A DNA stretch of 11,894 bases from Chitinophagaceae bacterium (GCA_021738605.1 JAIPBY010000064.1:1-11894), one strand, 5' to 3'; shown: positions 1-8,538, counted from the stretch's first letter. The notes: a model not told the origin generated them from the letters alone. Numbers and translations: made by a program.

Positions 1-276
1 CATGCATCACCCTGGCCGGCTGTGCAACAGCGCATCAGTGAGTGCAATATCCACAACTATTCAATTTACCTTCAGCAAATTGAAGATCAGTACTATCTAT
101 TCAGCTATTTCGAATACACCGGACAAGACTTCGATGCGGACATGAAGAAAATGGCATCCGATACTGCCACGCAAAGGTGGTGGAGGGAAACTGACCCTTG
201 TCAAATGCCATTGAAAGAGGCCCTTGCCAAACACCAGATTTGGACTTCCATGGAAGAGGTTTTTCATCAGGATTGA
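1..276 (+). CDS. L-rhamnose mutarotase family protein (DUF718), 3' part only
   Basis: The reading frame is open from the first base and ends with TGA at 274-276, giving 91 residues; the start lies upstream of the window. The visible protein matches the small L-rhamnose mutarotase (RhaM) family. It has HASPWP at residues 1-6, aligning with the HNPIWPE segment of E. coli RhaM that carries the active-site His, then HNYSIYL at 18-24, LFSYFEY at 33-39, QRWW at 58-61 and a MEEVFH tail at 84-89. RhaM is about 104 residues, so roughly 20 N-terminal residues are missing. The family interconverts alpha and beta anomers of L-rhamnose in the cytoplasm, and Bacteroidota relatives also occur beside L-fucose genes, so the exact sugar is uncertain. 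An internal GTG at 22 could be read as a start, but the homology extends upstream of it. The gene is the only catabolic enzyme in the window and suggests that the locus handles a 6-deoxyhexose. Confidence 0.85.
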   Translation, partial: HASPWPAVQQRISECNIHNYSIYLQQIEDQYYLFSYFEYTGQDFDADMKKMASDTATQRWWRETDPCQMPLKEALAKHQIWTSMEEVFHQD

Positions 277-341
277 ACAACATCGGAAGGGTTTTTTTGA
301 AGTCCTTTTTTGAAACATTGGTCAACAAATTTATATATCTC

Positions 342-357
342 TCGAAAACGTTTGCGA
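342..357. promoter_or_regulatory. LacI-family-type operator, site 1 upstream of susC1
   Basis: TCGAAAACGTTTGCGA is a 16-base palindrome with a central CG and one mismatched pair. A/T arms flanking a central CG are typical of LacI/GalR-family operators. It shares the pattern CGAAAACGnTTnCG with the palindrome at 5306-5323 upstream of susC2. That recurrence at a second susC promoter region is the main reason to believe it. The regulator itself is not in the window. Confidence 0.6.
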
Positions 358-368
358 AATCGGTTTCG
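355..368. promoter_or_regulatory. LacI-family-type operator, site 2 overlapping site 1
   Basis: CGAAATCGGTTTCG is a 14-base palindrome with one mismatched pair next to the central CG. Its centre is 12 bases downstream of the centre of site 1 and the two overlap by three bases. It fits the shared pattern CGAAA(A/T)CGnTTnCG. It may be a second binding site for the same regulator or an alternative register; two dimers could hardly occupy both fully at once. Confidence 0.45.
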
Positions 369-402
369 ATATATTATTATACATAGCATATGATATAGGT
401 CA

Positions 403-432
403 TTGTTTGTCTGTATATTATATATAAATTAG
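403..432 (+). promoter_or_regulatory. possible Bacteroidota-type promoter for susC1
   Basis: TTG at 403-405 is followed after 19 bases by TAAATTAG at 425-432. This is one mismatch from the Bacteroidota -7 consensus TAnnTTTG and the spacing is right. The start would fall near 440, leaving a leader of about 55 bases. The region is extremely AT-rich (277-496 holds no gene), so a chance match is possible. The palindromes at 342-368 lie upstream of it, so they are not placed for simple steric repression of this promoter. Confidence 0.3.
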
Positions 433-496
433 AAATGCATATATTATTGAGATAGTTGACTCAGTAATTATCTATTTACAAAACAACAATTGCTGT

Positions 497-3400
497 ATGA
501 AAAAAATGAAAATTGCTTCTGTCATGCTGTTTTGTTTTACCCTTTTATTGGGTATGCAAAATGCTTTTTCCCAGGCCACGCCTCTTAAGGGCAGTGTTAA
601 GTCTGAGGATGGTAAACCCATTGAATCGGCTTCTGTCACCATCAAAGGTTCCTCTGTTGGCGTTGTTTCCGACGCATCAGGTTCATTTGAGATCAATGCC
701 CAAAAAGGTGATGTACTTTTTGTTACCGCTGTTGGTTATGTTTCAATGGAAACGGTCAACAATGGTACTGCGCTCAATCTGGTTTTGAAGGCTCAAAATG
801 CTGATCTGGAGCAGGTTGTAGTAATTGGTTATAGCAAGCAGAAAAAAGTAAACCTTACAGGCGCTGTTTCAGTTGTCAGTGGACAGGAACTTGTCAAAAG
901 ACCAGTATTCAACACAACCGTTGCCCTTCAGGGAGCACTTCCTGGTGTTACGGTTTCCCAGTTCAATGGCGTACCAGGTTCTGAGGCACAGATTCGCATC
1001 CGTGGCTTGGGTACTTTGGGCAACAATGAACCACTGATCCTGATTGATGGGGTAGTTGCTTCATTTGGTGACGTGGACCCAAACAACATTGAAACCATTT
1101 CCATACTCAAAGACGCTGCATCTGCATCCATTTACGGATCAAGGGCTGCAGGAGGTGTAATCCTGATTACATCTAAAAGAGGAAAGGCTGGGAAAATGAA
1201 GGTTGATTATGATGCATTTTATGGATACCAAAGACCTGTTGATAGACCGAAATATCTTGGTGCACAGGATTTCATGACATTATACAATGAGGCACTGACC
1301 AATGAAGGTGCTGCACCCAGGTTTACAGATGCTTATATCAAATCATATGCAGACAGCAATAGGGTTAATCCTGATCTTTTCCCCAATACAGACTGGCAGG
1401 ATGTTACTTTTACAAAAGGATTGCAGCAACAGCACAATGTTACCTTGAATGGTGGAACAGACAGGATGAAATTGCTGGCAGCTGTCAACTATATGGATCA
1501 GGATGGTATCATTGCCAATTCTGGTTTTAAAAGATACAGTCTTAGGTTGAATGCAGACTACAAGGCAAGTGAAAAATTGAGTTTCCAATTTGACATTAAC
1601 CTTAGGCAGGAAGAGTTCAAGACACCAGCTGTAGGGTACGGCAGCCTGTTCTACCAGATGTACAGGGTACCGCCGATTTACGCCTCAAAGTATTCAGATG
1701 GTACTTGGGGCCCAGGATGGGAGGGTGGCAATCCTTTGGCCTGGTCTCAGGCTTCAGGAATCAATTCAACAACTGCTAACAATGCACTGTTGAACCTTCA
1801 GGCCAACTACAATCCTATCAAGGGATTGAACCTGAACTTCAATTTTGCACCCAAGTATTTTACAGATTATACCATCAATAACACAAAGAAGATTGATTTC
1901 TATAATTTTGTTTCCAAGGCACTTTTCTTGAGCAGTCCTAACAAAAGCAGTCTTTCCAATTCAACGTCCAACAACCTCACGAACTATCTCAGGTTCCAGG
2001 CCACGTATAACAAGAGTTTCAATTGGCTCGATTTCAACGTCTTGGCAGGTGCTGAACAAACAGATAGCAGGTCACAGGGATTCAATGCATACAGAGAGTT
2101 GACTTTGTTCCCAGATTTGGTTCAATTGAATGCATACCCGTCACTCAATCAAAACCTGGGTGGCTTTGGAAATGCCTGGGCACTGAGGTCTTATTATGGA
2201 AGAATGAATTTTGTTGCAAAAGACAAGTATCTGCTGGAAATCAATTCCAGGTATGATGGGTCCTCAAGGTTTGCCTCAGACTTTAAGCGGTATGGTTATT
2301 TTCCTTCTTTCTCTGCCGGATGGATCATCTCCAAGGAAAAGTTCATGGACAATTTGAAATTTGTATCACTGTTGAAGATAAGGGCGTCTTACGGTGCTTT
2401 GGGAAACCAGAACATTGGAAACTACCCTTACCTTTCTTCACTTAGCCTTGGTCAGGGCGTGTTCAATGGCAACATTGTAAGTTCTGCAGCACAGTTGATC
2501 GCTGCAAACAGGGAGATTACCTGGGAATCCACCAATGTGCTTAACCTTGGTCTTGATGCAGCAGTGCTCAACAACAAACTCAACCTTGAATTTGATTACT
2601 ATATCAAAAAGACAGATGATATTCTTTTGACTTTGCCCATTCCTTTGACTACAGGCTTGAGCCCTGCTGTACAAAATGCTGGAAGGGTTGATAACAAGGG
2701 TTGGGATTTGAACATCCGATACAATGATAAAATCGGAAAGAATTTCAACTTTGGCATTACAGGAGTCCTTTCTGATGTTAAAAACAGGGTAGTGGACCTC
2801 AAAGGAACAGGACCTTATATCAGTGGGTTCCAGATAACCCAGGTTGGACAGGAAATGGGTGCAATTTTTGGTTATCAATCAGCTGGTTTGTTCAAAACAG
2901 CAGAGGAAATCACTGGTCATGCCAAACAATTTGGAGCTTTGAAACCAGGAGACATCAAATATGTTGATCAAAACAAGGATGGTGTCATTGATGCCAACGA
3001 TAGGGTAATCATCGGAAGCAGGATTCCTCGTTATACCTATAGCCTTAATTTGTTTCTTGATTACAAAGGCTTTGATCTTACTGTTTTCTTTCAGGGTGTT
3101 GGCAAATGGAACGGTTACCAGAATGTTGATGGTGCATGGGCGTTTCACAATGCCGGTAGTGTAAGGGATATTCATCTTGGTCGTTGGAGTCCAACAAAGT
3201 CAGATGCTGAAAATGCAAAGGCGACTTATCCTAGATTTTTTGTAGCACAGCAGAACAACCAGCAAAATTCAGGATACTGGGTTGATGATGCATCATACCT
3301 GAAGATGAAAACAGTTGCATTGGGCTATACCATTCCAAATAAAATATTGACCAAGACTCCTTTTTCATTATTCAAGATTTATTTGAGTGGTCAGAATGTC

Positions 3401-3511
3401 TTTTCTTGGGACAAGGTTCCTGGATACGACCCTGAAACCCCACTTGGCGGGCCTTCAAACTACCCACAGGTCGCTTCATTTGTTGCCGGGGTTAGGGTTA
3501 GCCTGAAGTAA
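497..3511 (+). CDS. SusC/RagA-family TonB-linked outer-membrane transporter (SusC1)
   Basis: This 1004-residue protein is a TonB-dependent transporter that should carry oligosaccharides across the outer membrane, powered by TonB-ExbBD. A signal peptide covers about residues 1-25, with likely cleavage after AFS. A carboxypeptidase-regulatory-like beta-sandwich domain follows at about 28-100, then a TonB-box-like LEQVVVIGY at 104-112. The plug spans about 115-230 and includes EPLILIDG at 178-185 and the family signature LKDAASASIYGSRAAGG at 204-220. The rest is a 22-strand beta barrel ending in VSLK. A DQNKDGVIDAND loop at 824-835 resembles an EF-hand calcium site. There is no STN domain, so sigma/anti-sigma signalling is unlikely. 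Length is normal for the family. The ATG at 497 starts a proper signal peptide; no Shine-Dalgarno is visible, as is usual in this phylum. susD1 follows 24 bases later in one operon. Substrate cannot be read from the sequence. Confidence 0.95.
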   Translation: MKKMKIASVMLFCFTLLLGMQNAFSQATPLKGSVKSEDGKPIESASVTIKGSSVGVVSDASGSFEINAQKGDVLFVTAVGYVSMETVNNGTALNLVLKAQNADLEQVVVIGYSKQKKVNLTGAVSVVSGQELVKRPVFNTTVALQGALPGVTVSQFNGVPGSEAQIRIRGLGTLGNNEPLILIDGVVASFGDVDPNNIETISILKDAASASIYGSRAAGGVILITSKRGKAGKMKVDYDAFYGYQRPVDRPKYLGAQDFMTLYNEALTNEGAAPRFTDAYIKSYADSNRVNPDLFPNTDWQDVTFTKGLQQQHNVTLNGGTDRMKLLAAVNYMDQDGIIANSGFKRYSLRLNADYKASEKLSFQFDINLRQEEFKTPAVGYGSLFYQMYRVPPIYASKYSDGTWGPGWEGGNPLAWSQASGINSTTANNALLNLQANYNPIKGLNLNFNFAPKYFTDYTINNTKKIDFYNFVSKALFLSSPNKSSLSNSTSNNLTNYLRFQATYNKSFNWLDFNVLAGAEQTDSRSQGFNAYRELTLFPDLVQLNAYPSLNQNLGGFGNAWALRSYYGRMNFVAKDKYLLEINSRYDGSSRFASDFKRYGYFPSFSAGWIISKEKFMDNLKFVSLLKIRASYGALGNQNIGNYPYLSSLSLGQGVFNGNIVSSAAQLIAANREITWESTNVLNLGLDAAVLNNKLNLEFDYYIKKTDDILLTLPIPLTTGLSPAVQNAGRVDNKGWDLNIRYNDKIGKNFNFGITGVLSDVKNRVVDLKGTGPYISGFQITQVGQEMGAIFGYQSAGLFKTAEEITGHAKQFGALKPGDIKYVDQNKDGVIDANDRVIIGSRIPRYTYSLNLFLDYKGFDLTVFFQGVGKWNGYQNVDGAWAFHNAGSVRDIHLGRWSPTKSDAENAKATYPRFFVAQQNNQQNSGYWVDDASYLKMKTVALGYTIPNKILTKTPFSLFKIYLSGQNVFSWDKVPGYDPETPLGGPSNYPQVASFVAGVRVSLK

Positions 3512-3535
3512 TTATAAAAGAATAAACAGATCATC

Positions 3536-5263
3536 ATGAAAAAATTAATCATATCAATCATTGCCATCAACTTGTTCTTGTTGACTGGCTGTAAAAAATC
3601 TTATCTCGATCGTTTCCCGGAGGATTCACCCAACAGCAGTACTTTTTATAAATCGGGAGACGAACTGGTGCTGGCTGTTAATTCAGCCTATTCCAATTTG
3701 AGTTTTCAACAACAGTATTTTCCTTTTCACATGATGCTCGATGCCACTTCTGATATCATGTGGTTCAGGGCTGGTGATGATGCGCAAACAATTGGTCTTG
3801 GGCAGCATACGCCCAACACTGGGATCATCAGAAATGTTTGGTCAACATATTACAGCGGCATTGCCAAATGCAATACACTGTTGGAGAACATGAGCAAGGC
3901 CAAGGATGTAACTTCAGCTGTCTTGTACAACCGGATTGATGGTGAGGCCAGGTTTCTCAGGGCTTATTACTATGGATGTTTGATTTCATTGTATGGCGAT
4001 GTTCCATTGATCAACAAAACCTTGCCTACGGCAGAATCTTTTGTTGCAAGAACACCTAAGGCTCAAGTGCTGGATTTTGTTTTTAAAGAGTTGGATGATG
4101 CAGCCGCAAAGTTGCCGGTATCTTATACCGGGCTTGATGTTGGTCGGGCTTCAAAAGGATCTGCATTGGCAGCAAAAGCCCGTTTTGCCTTGTATAATGA
4201 TAAGTTTGATATTGCCGCTGCAGCTTCAAAAGCAGTAATCGATTTAAATTTCCATTCCCTTTTCCCTAATTACCGCAACCTCTTTACTTATGCAGGCGAA
4301 AACTCCCGCGAATCCATTTTGGCATTTGATTTTAAGCAAACGGTGAGGACTGCTGCTTACTCTCAGGGCAATCAAGCAAGGCTTGCCGGAGGTTTTTCCA
4401 CGCTGATTCCAACCCGTGGGTTGGCTGATAGTTATGAGTGCACTGATGGACAGACCATTGATAAATCCAACCTCTACAACACAACAGACATCTACAGGAA
4501 CCGTGATCCCCGCATGCGTCAAACCATTCTCGGAGATGGAGATACATGGTTTGGAAATGGGGGCATTACATACAATGTTACATTCCATCCAGACAGTGCT
4601 ACCTGTACCAAGTTTTCACCTGCTCCAATGGCAAAGATTTCAAATACAGAGGTAACTAACGCGTTTTCTTCCTTTTCTGGCATGTTATTGAAGAAGTACA
4701 TTGATCCGGTTGATTTGGTGCTAAATACACAATCAGAGCTGGCTTTCATGTTGATTCGTTATGCTGAAGTATTACTGACCTATGCTGAAGCGAAGATTGA
4801 ACTCAACCAGATTGATGCTTCAGTACTTGATGCGATCAATTTGGTGAGGGCCAGGGGATATGGCGTTGCTGCTACTGCAACAACACTTTATCCGGCTATC
4901 AGAACTTTGAACCAGGCAGAATTAAGGGCTATCGTAAGACGCGAACGCAAGGTTGAGCTTGCCGGAGAGGGACTGAGATTGTATGATATGCGCAGGTGGA
5001 AGATTGGCGAGAAGGCAATGAATGGAGTCCTTTTTGGTAAAGCGATGACCAGAGCACTTTACTATTCACTTCCAAAACCAACCTTGGATGCAAATTCAAC
5101 ACCTGATTATACAGGATTCAATGCCTTGGTAAATACTACAGGTAATTTCAAAATCATGGACAATCCCAGGTTGTTTCAACCCCGCCATTATCTGTGGCCA
5201 ATACCACAAACTGAGCTGGATGTGAATAAGAATCCCGGTTTCACTCAAAATCCAGGGTATTAA
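3536..5263 (+). CDS. RagB/SusD-family surface glycan-binding lipoprotein (SusD1)
   Basis: This 575-residue protein is the partner of SusC1. It is expected to sit on the cell surface as a lipid-anchored lid over the transporter and help capture glycan. A short signal peptide ends in the lipobox LTGC with the lipidated Cys at residue 19, followed by KKSYLDRFPED. The SusD core is helical with TPR-like repeats. Recognisable C-terminal segments are RYAEVLLTYAEAK from 408, RRERKVELAGEG from 468, LRLYDMRRW at 480-488 and RHYLWPIPQ from 550, ending in the typical NPGY. Length is slightly above that of the Bacteroides thetaiotaomicron SusD (about 550). It begins 24 bases after susC1 with no terminator between, so the two are co-transcribed. 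A strong hairpin starts six bases after its stop codon. The ligand is unknown. Confidence 0.95.
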   Translation: MKKLIISIIAINLFLLTGCKKSYLDRFPEDSPNSSTFYKSGDELVLAVNSAYSNLSFQQQYFPFHMMLDATSDIMWFRAGDDAQTIGLGQHTPNTGIIRNVWSTYYSGIAKCNTLLENMSKAKDVTSAVLYNRIDGEARFLRAYYYGCLISLYGDVPLINKTLPTAESFVARTPKAQVLDFVFKELDDAAAKLPVSYTGLDVGRASKGSALAAKARFALYNDKFDIAAAASKAVIDLNFHSLFPNYRNLFTYAGENSRESILAFDFKQTVRTAAYSQGNQARLAGGFSTLIPTRGLADSYECTDGQTIDKSNLYNTTDIYRNRDPRMRQTILGDGDTWFGNGGITYNVTFHPDSATCTKFSPAPMAKISNTEVTNAFSSFSGMLLKKYIDPVDLVLNTQSELAFMLIRYAEVLLTYAEAKIELNQIDASVLDAINLVRARGYGVAATATTLYPAIRTLNQAELRAIVRRERKVELAGEGLRLYDMRRWKIGEKAMNGVLFGKAMTRALYYSLPKPTLDANSTPDYTGFNALVNTTGNFKIMDNPRLFQPRHYLWPIPQTELDVNKNPGFTQNPGY

Positions 5264-5268
5264 CTTTC

Positions 5269-5298
5269 AAAGGCCGATCATTGATCGGCCTTTGTTTT
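5269..5298 (+). terminator. rho-independent terminator after susD1
   Basis: AAAGGCCGATCA at 5269-5280 is the exact reverse complement of TGATCGGCCTTT at 5282-5293, giving a perfect inverted repeat around one base. In practice this is a stem of about 10-11 bp with a 3-5 base loop. TTTGTTTT at 5291-5298 forms the U-rich tail. It ends the susC1-susD1 unit and separates it from susC2. The A-rich 5' side may make it partly bidirectional. Confidence 0.9.
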
Positions 5299-5305
5299 AA
5301 GTGTA

Positions 5306-5323
5306 TACGAAAACGATTTCGTA
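5306..5323. promoter_or_regulatory. LacI-family-type operator upstream of susC2
   Basis: TACGAAAACGATTTCGTA is an 18-base palindrome centred on CG at 5314-5315, with a single mismatched pair. It matches site 1 at 342-357 in the core CGAAAACGnTTnCG. It lies eight bases past the end of the susD1 terminator and about 130 bases before the susC2 start, where a regulator could control the second transcription unit. I could not place a convincing -33/-7 promoter between it and susC2. A smaller AAACGTTT palindrome at 5340-5347 may be chance. Confidence 0.65.
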
Positions 5324-5454
5324 CAAAATCTACCAGATTAAACGTTTTAGTAAAACCTTTTGATAAATTCATAAATTGATTTTATAAAAACATTCAACAG
5401 TTTTTATAATTCATCCCTAAGCCATTTTAAACCTTATTTACTAAAACTGCCATT

Positions 5455-8400
5455 ATGAGAAAAGGACTTTTATTAGTCACATTCCTTGCATTAATCACTA
5501 GCCTTGCGATTGCACAGACGCGCAAGATCAGTGGAACAGTAACTGGAGAAAACGGTACTGTTGTTGCAGGGGCCAGCGTTACCATCAAAGGAACCTCGAA
5601 AGGTACTACTTCAAGTAGTACAGGTAAATTTTCGATTGATGTTCCAAGCACTGGAAAGCGTATCCTCGTTATTAATTCAATAGGATATGGAACACAGGAG
5701 ATTACCATCACCACTCAATCTGACATTACGGTAAAGCTGGTTACTGATACCAAGCTGCTCGAAGATGTTGTGGTAGTGGGATATGGTGCAGTTAAAAAGA
5801 AAGACCTTACCGGAGCGGTTGGTACAGTGAAGGCTGTGGAAATTGTCAGGGGTAATCCTGCCAATGCAACACAGGCTTTACAGGGTCAGGTACCCGGTGT
5901 CTTGGTTACCAAAATGAGCAACAAGCCTGGTCAATTATGGCAGATTGCCATTCGTGGTGAAAATACCATTACACCCAATCCCAATGCTGATGGTGGTGTT
6001 AACCTTACCTATACATCAAGCAATCAACAATTTCAGGGAACTGAACCTTTGGTTGTTATAGATGGTATTATTGGAGGAAAATTACAAGATATAAATCCGG
6101 CAGATATTGAGGCGATGGATATCCTGAAAGATGCTTCTTCAACAGCCATTTATGGTTCCAGGGGTGCAAATGGTGTAATAATCATTACATCAAAGCGTGG
6201 ATTATCCGGAAAGCCAAGGGTTACCCTGGACAGCTATTTTGGACAAAGGACACCTGCTCATCTTCCAGAAATGGAAAATGCACAGGAATTTTACAAATCC
6301 ACCATTACAGACGCCCAGTTGAATGGATCAACCATCACTGCAGCCTCTGCCTTTAATGTGAATGAATTGGCCATCATCAACAGTGGCAAGACTGTTGACC
6401 TGGCCAGATTGGTTGCAGGTCCTGGCATGAATGCAGGTTCTACATTGTCCATTTCAGGTGGAAATGGTGCAACCATTTACCGCATTTCTGGCGGATATAT
6501 CCAAGAGGATGGTATGGTGCCTTTGACCTACTACAAGAAATACAACATGAATACTGCGGTTGATTCGAAAATCACCCGTTACCTGAAGGTAGGTTTTTCA
6601 TTGTATCAGAATTTTTCAACCAACCCAACTGGTTCTTTAGAAGTTCCGAGAACAGTTTACCGTGAAAGGCCAACCTCAACAATTTATTACAAAGACCTTG
6701 TGGATGCTGCAATCGGTGGAGATGCTGCTCTGGGGCCTGTGAATGGATTTGCTGTAAGGATGGGTAGAGGTAGCGCAGTGAATCCTTTGCTTGAAGCCAG
6801 CAGCCGTGAAAATTATACCTGGACGCGCAATGTCAACAGCCAGATGGGAAATGCATATGCTGAAATCAATCTTTTGGAAGGCCTGGTATTCAAATCTTCA
6901 ATTTCTGTTGCTTATCAATTGGCAAAGCAAGACGAATACAGGGGTAAATATTCAAAGGCTATCAATGTAACCGGCGCCACAAGGGCCTCTGTTGAAAATG
7001 ATTTCCTGAGTTCCTACACTTTTGATAATCAATTGACCTACAATTATCAAAAAGGAAAAAGCAAGTTGAATGTTACTGCTCTTCAAAGTGCTTACAAGAA
7101 CACCAATGAGTTCAACGTTATCGCTGTTACCGGTCTCCCTTATGTATCCTATTGGTATAATTTGGGAAGTACATCAGGTACGCCTGTTATAGGAAGCGGA
7201 TTTAACCAAAGAACACTTTCCTCCTATATGGGAAGAATCAATTACACCTTCAACGAAAAATACCTGTTGACTTTCACCGGTCGTTCTGATGGCGCTTCCC
7301 AGTTGGCCCCCGGAAACAAGTGGGCATTTTTCCCATCAGGAGCCTTCGCCTGGCGTTTAGGAGATGAAAAATTCTTCAAGAAAATCAAGTCAATTTCTGA
7401 CCTGAAGCTCCGTGTAAGCTATGGACAGGTGGGTAACTCTGTTGTATCACCATATTCAACTTCTGCAACGCTTACTTCAGCCAGTAACTATTCATTCGGA
7501 CAAGCTGCCGGTATTGGTTTTGGTCCCAACAACCTTGCGAACCAAGACCTTGGATGGGAGAGAAGCCAGGAGTTGAATCTTGGTTTGAACATAGGTTTGT
7601 TCAACAACAGGGTCACTGCAGTTGCTGAGGTTTACAACCGTACAACCAAAGACCTGATCATGAGACAATCCATTCCTACTACCAATGGCTTCAGCTCTGT
7701 CATTTCCAACGTGGGAAGGGTTTCAAACAAGGGAATTGAGTTGTTGTTGAATACTGTCAATATCCAAACAAAAGATTTTCAGTGGACAAGCTCCATCAAC
7801 TTTACAAAAAACATAAACAAGCTTGAGGAATTGGCCAATGGCGCCAAGTTTGGCTACAGTGGTAGCAATACCAGTCCTGAATCCATTCTTGCTGTAGGAC
7901 ATCCATTGAAGAGTTTCATGTACTTTCAGGCCAATGGTATTTGGCAGTTGAAAGATAGTGCACAAGCCAGATCATACGGTGCAGTTCCAGGGTCTGTGCG
8001 CATTGTTGACCAGAACAAAGATGGTAAGATCAGTGCCGGTGTGCTTGGTCAGGACGACCGGGTAATCCTGGGATCTCAATTGCCCAATTTCACCCTTGGT
8101 TTCACCAACAGGGTCAGCTACAAGAACTTTGACCTGGCTGTAATGATGTATTACAGAAATGGAACCATGTTCAGGAACGGCTTCATGAGCAGCTATGTTT
8201 CTGATGCAGGTGGCGGTGCCCGCCTTAAACTGAATTACTGGACAAGGAACAACCCATCCAACGAAATGTGGGGTATGGGCGTTCCCAAGAGTTTCTCTGA
8301 TGCACTCTACTACGAAGATGCAAGTTTCTTGAGGATTGCAGACATAACAGTTGGTTACAACCTCTCAAGAGAAAAGCTACAAAAATTGGGTGTAGACAGG

Positions 8401-8538
8401 TTGAGGCTTTATGCCCAGATCATCAACCCAGCTTATTTTACCAAATTCAATGGTGGAGATCCTGAATACAATGGGGCTGCCTATCAGGATGATTTTCCAT
8501 CACTTACCTGCAATTTTGGTTTAAACCTAAGCTTCTAA
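5455..8538 (+). CDS. SusC/RagA-family TonB-linked outer-membrane transporter (SusC2)
   Basis: This 1027-residue TonB-dependent transporter is a second glycan importer. The signal peptide is about residues 1-20, with likely cleavage after AIA before QTRKISG. A carboxypeptidase-regulatory-like domain covers about 22-100, and a TonB-box-like LEDVVVVGYG lies at 102-111. The plug covers about 112-245, with LVVIDG at 199-204 and LKDASSTAIYGSRGANG at 224-240. The beta barrel fills the rest and ends in LNLSF. There is no STN domain. Compared with the neighbouring paralogue starting at 10661, the plug carries a 21-residue insertion rich in N, G, S and Q at about 174-194. An EF-hand-like loop starts DQNKDGKIS at 852, but extra residues (GVLGQ) interrupt the usual spacing. 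It is followed 31 bases later by susD2 and shares that operon. Start choice is set by the signal peptide and by alignment with the paralogue's identical MRKGL start. Confidence 0.95.
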   Translation: MRKGLLLVTFLALITSLAIAQTRKISGTVTGENGTVVAGASVTIKGTSKGTTSSSTGKFSIDVPSTGKRILVINSIGYGTQEITITTQSDITVKLVTDTKLLEDVVVVGYGAVKKKDLTGAVGTVKAVEIVRGNPANATQALQGQVPGVLVTKMSNKPGQLWQIAIRGENTITPNPNADGGVNLTYTSSNQQFQGTEPLVVIDGIIGGKLQDINPADIEAMDILKDASSTAIYGSRGANGVIIITSKRGLSGKPRVTLDSYFGQRTPAHLPEMENAQEFYKSTITDAQLNGSTITAASAFNVNELAIINSGKTVDLARLVAGPGMNAGSTLSISGGNGATIYRISGGYIQEDGMVPLTYYKKYNMNTAVDSKITRYLKVGFSLYQNFSTNPTGSLEVPRTVYRERPTSTIYYKDLVDAAIGGDAALGPVNGFAVRMGRGSAVNPLLEASSRENYTWTRNVNSQMGNAYAEINLLEGLVFKSSISVAYQLAKQDEYRGKYSKAINVTGATRASVENDFLSSYTFDNQLTYNYQKGKSKLNVTALQSAYKNTNEFNVIAVTGLPYVSYWYNLGSTSGTPVIGSGFNQRTLSSYMGRINYTFNEKYLLTFTGRSDGASQLAPGNKWAFFPSGAFAWRLGDEKFFKKIKSISDLKLRVSYGQVGNSVVSPYSTSATLTSASNYSFGQAAGIGFGPNNLANQDLGWERSQELNLGLNIGLFNNRVTAVAEVYNRTTKDLIMRQSIPTTNGFSSVISNVGRVSNKGIELLLNTVNIQTKDFQWTSSINFTKNINKLEELANGAKFGYSGSNTSPESILAVGHPLKSFMYFQANGIWQLKDSAQARSYGAVPGSVRIVDQNKDGKISAGVLGQDDRVILGSQLPNFTLGFTNRVSYKNFDLAVMMYYRNGTMFRNGFMSSYVSDAGGGARLKLNYWTRNNPSNEMWGMGVPKSFSDALYYEDASFLRIADITVGYNLSREKLQKLGVDRLRLYAQIINPAYFTKFNGGDPEYNGAAYQDDFPSLTCNFGLNLSF

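Noticed and set aside
22..276. GTG at 22 as the true start of an 84-residue small gene
   Set aside because: The frame is open upstream to base 1 and the conserved HxxxWP segment of the mutarotase family lies before the GTG.
286..311. Two T runs after the mutarotase stop as a rho-independent terminator
   Set aside because: Only a four-base AAGG/CCTT pairing precedes the second T run, too weak to call a stem.
2438..2878. Reverse-strand open frame of 146 codons inside susC1
   Set aside because: It lies wholly within the clear SusC1 barrel coding sequence, has no recognisable motif and has no promoter context; it is a frame shadow. The same applies to the other antisense frames.
5340..5379. AAACGTTT palindrome and TAAATTGA as a further operator and the susC2 promoter
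   Set aside because: The palindrome is only eight bases and the -7-like element matches TAnnTTTG poorly with no proper -33 partner, in an AT-rich region where such matches are common.
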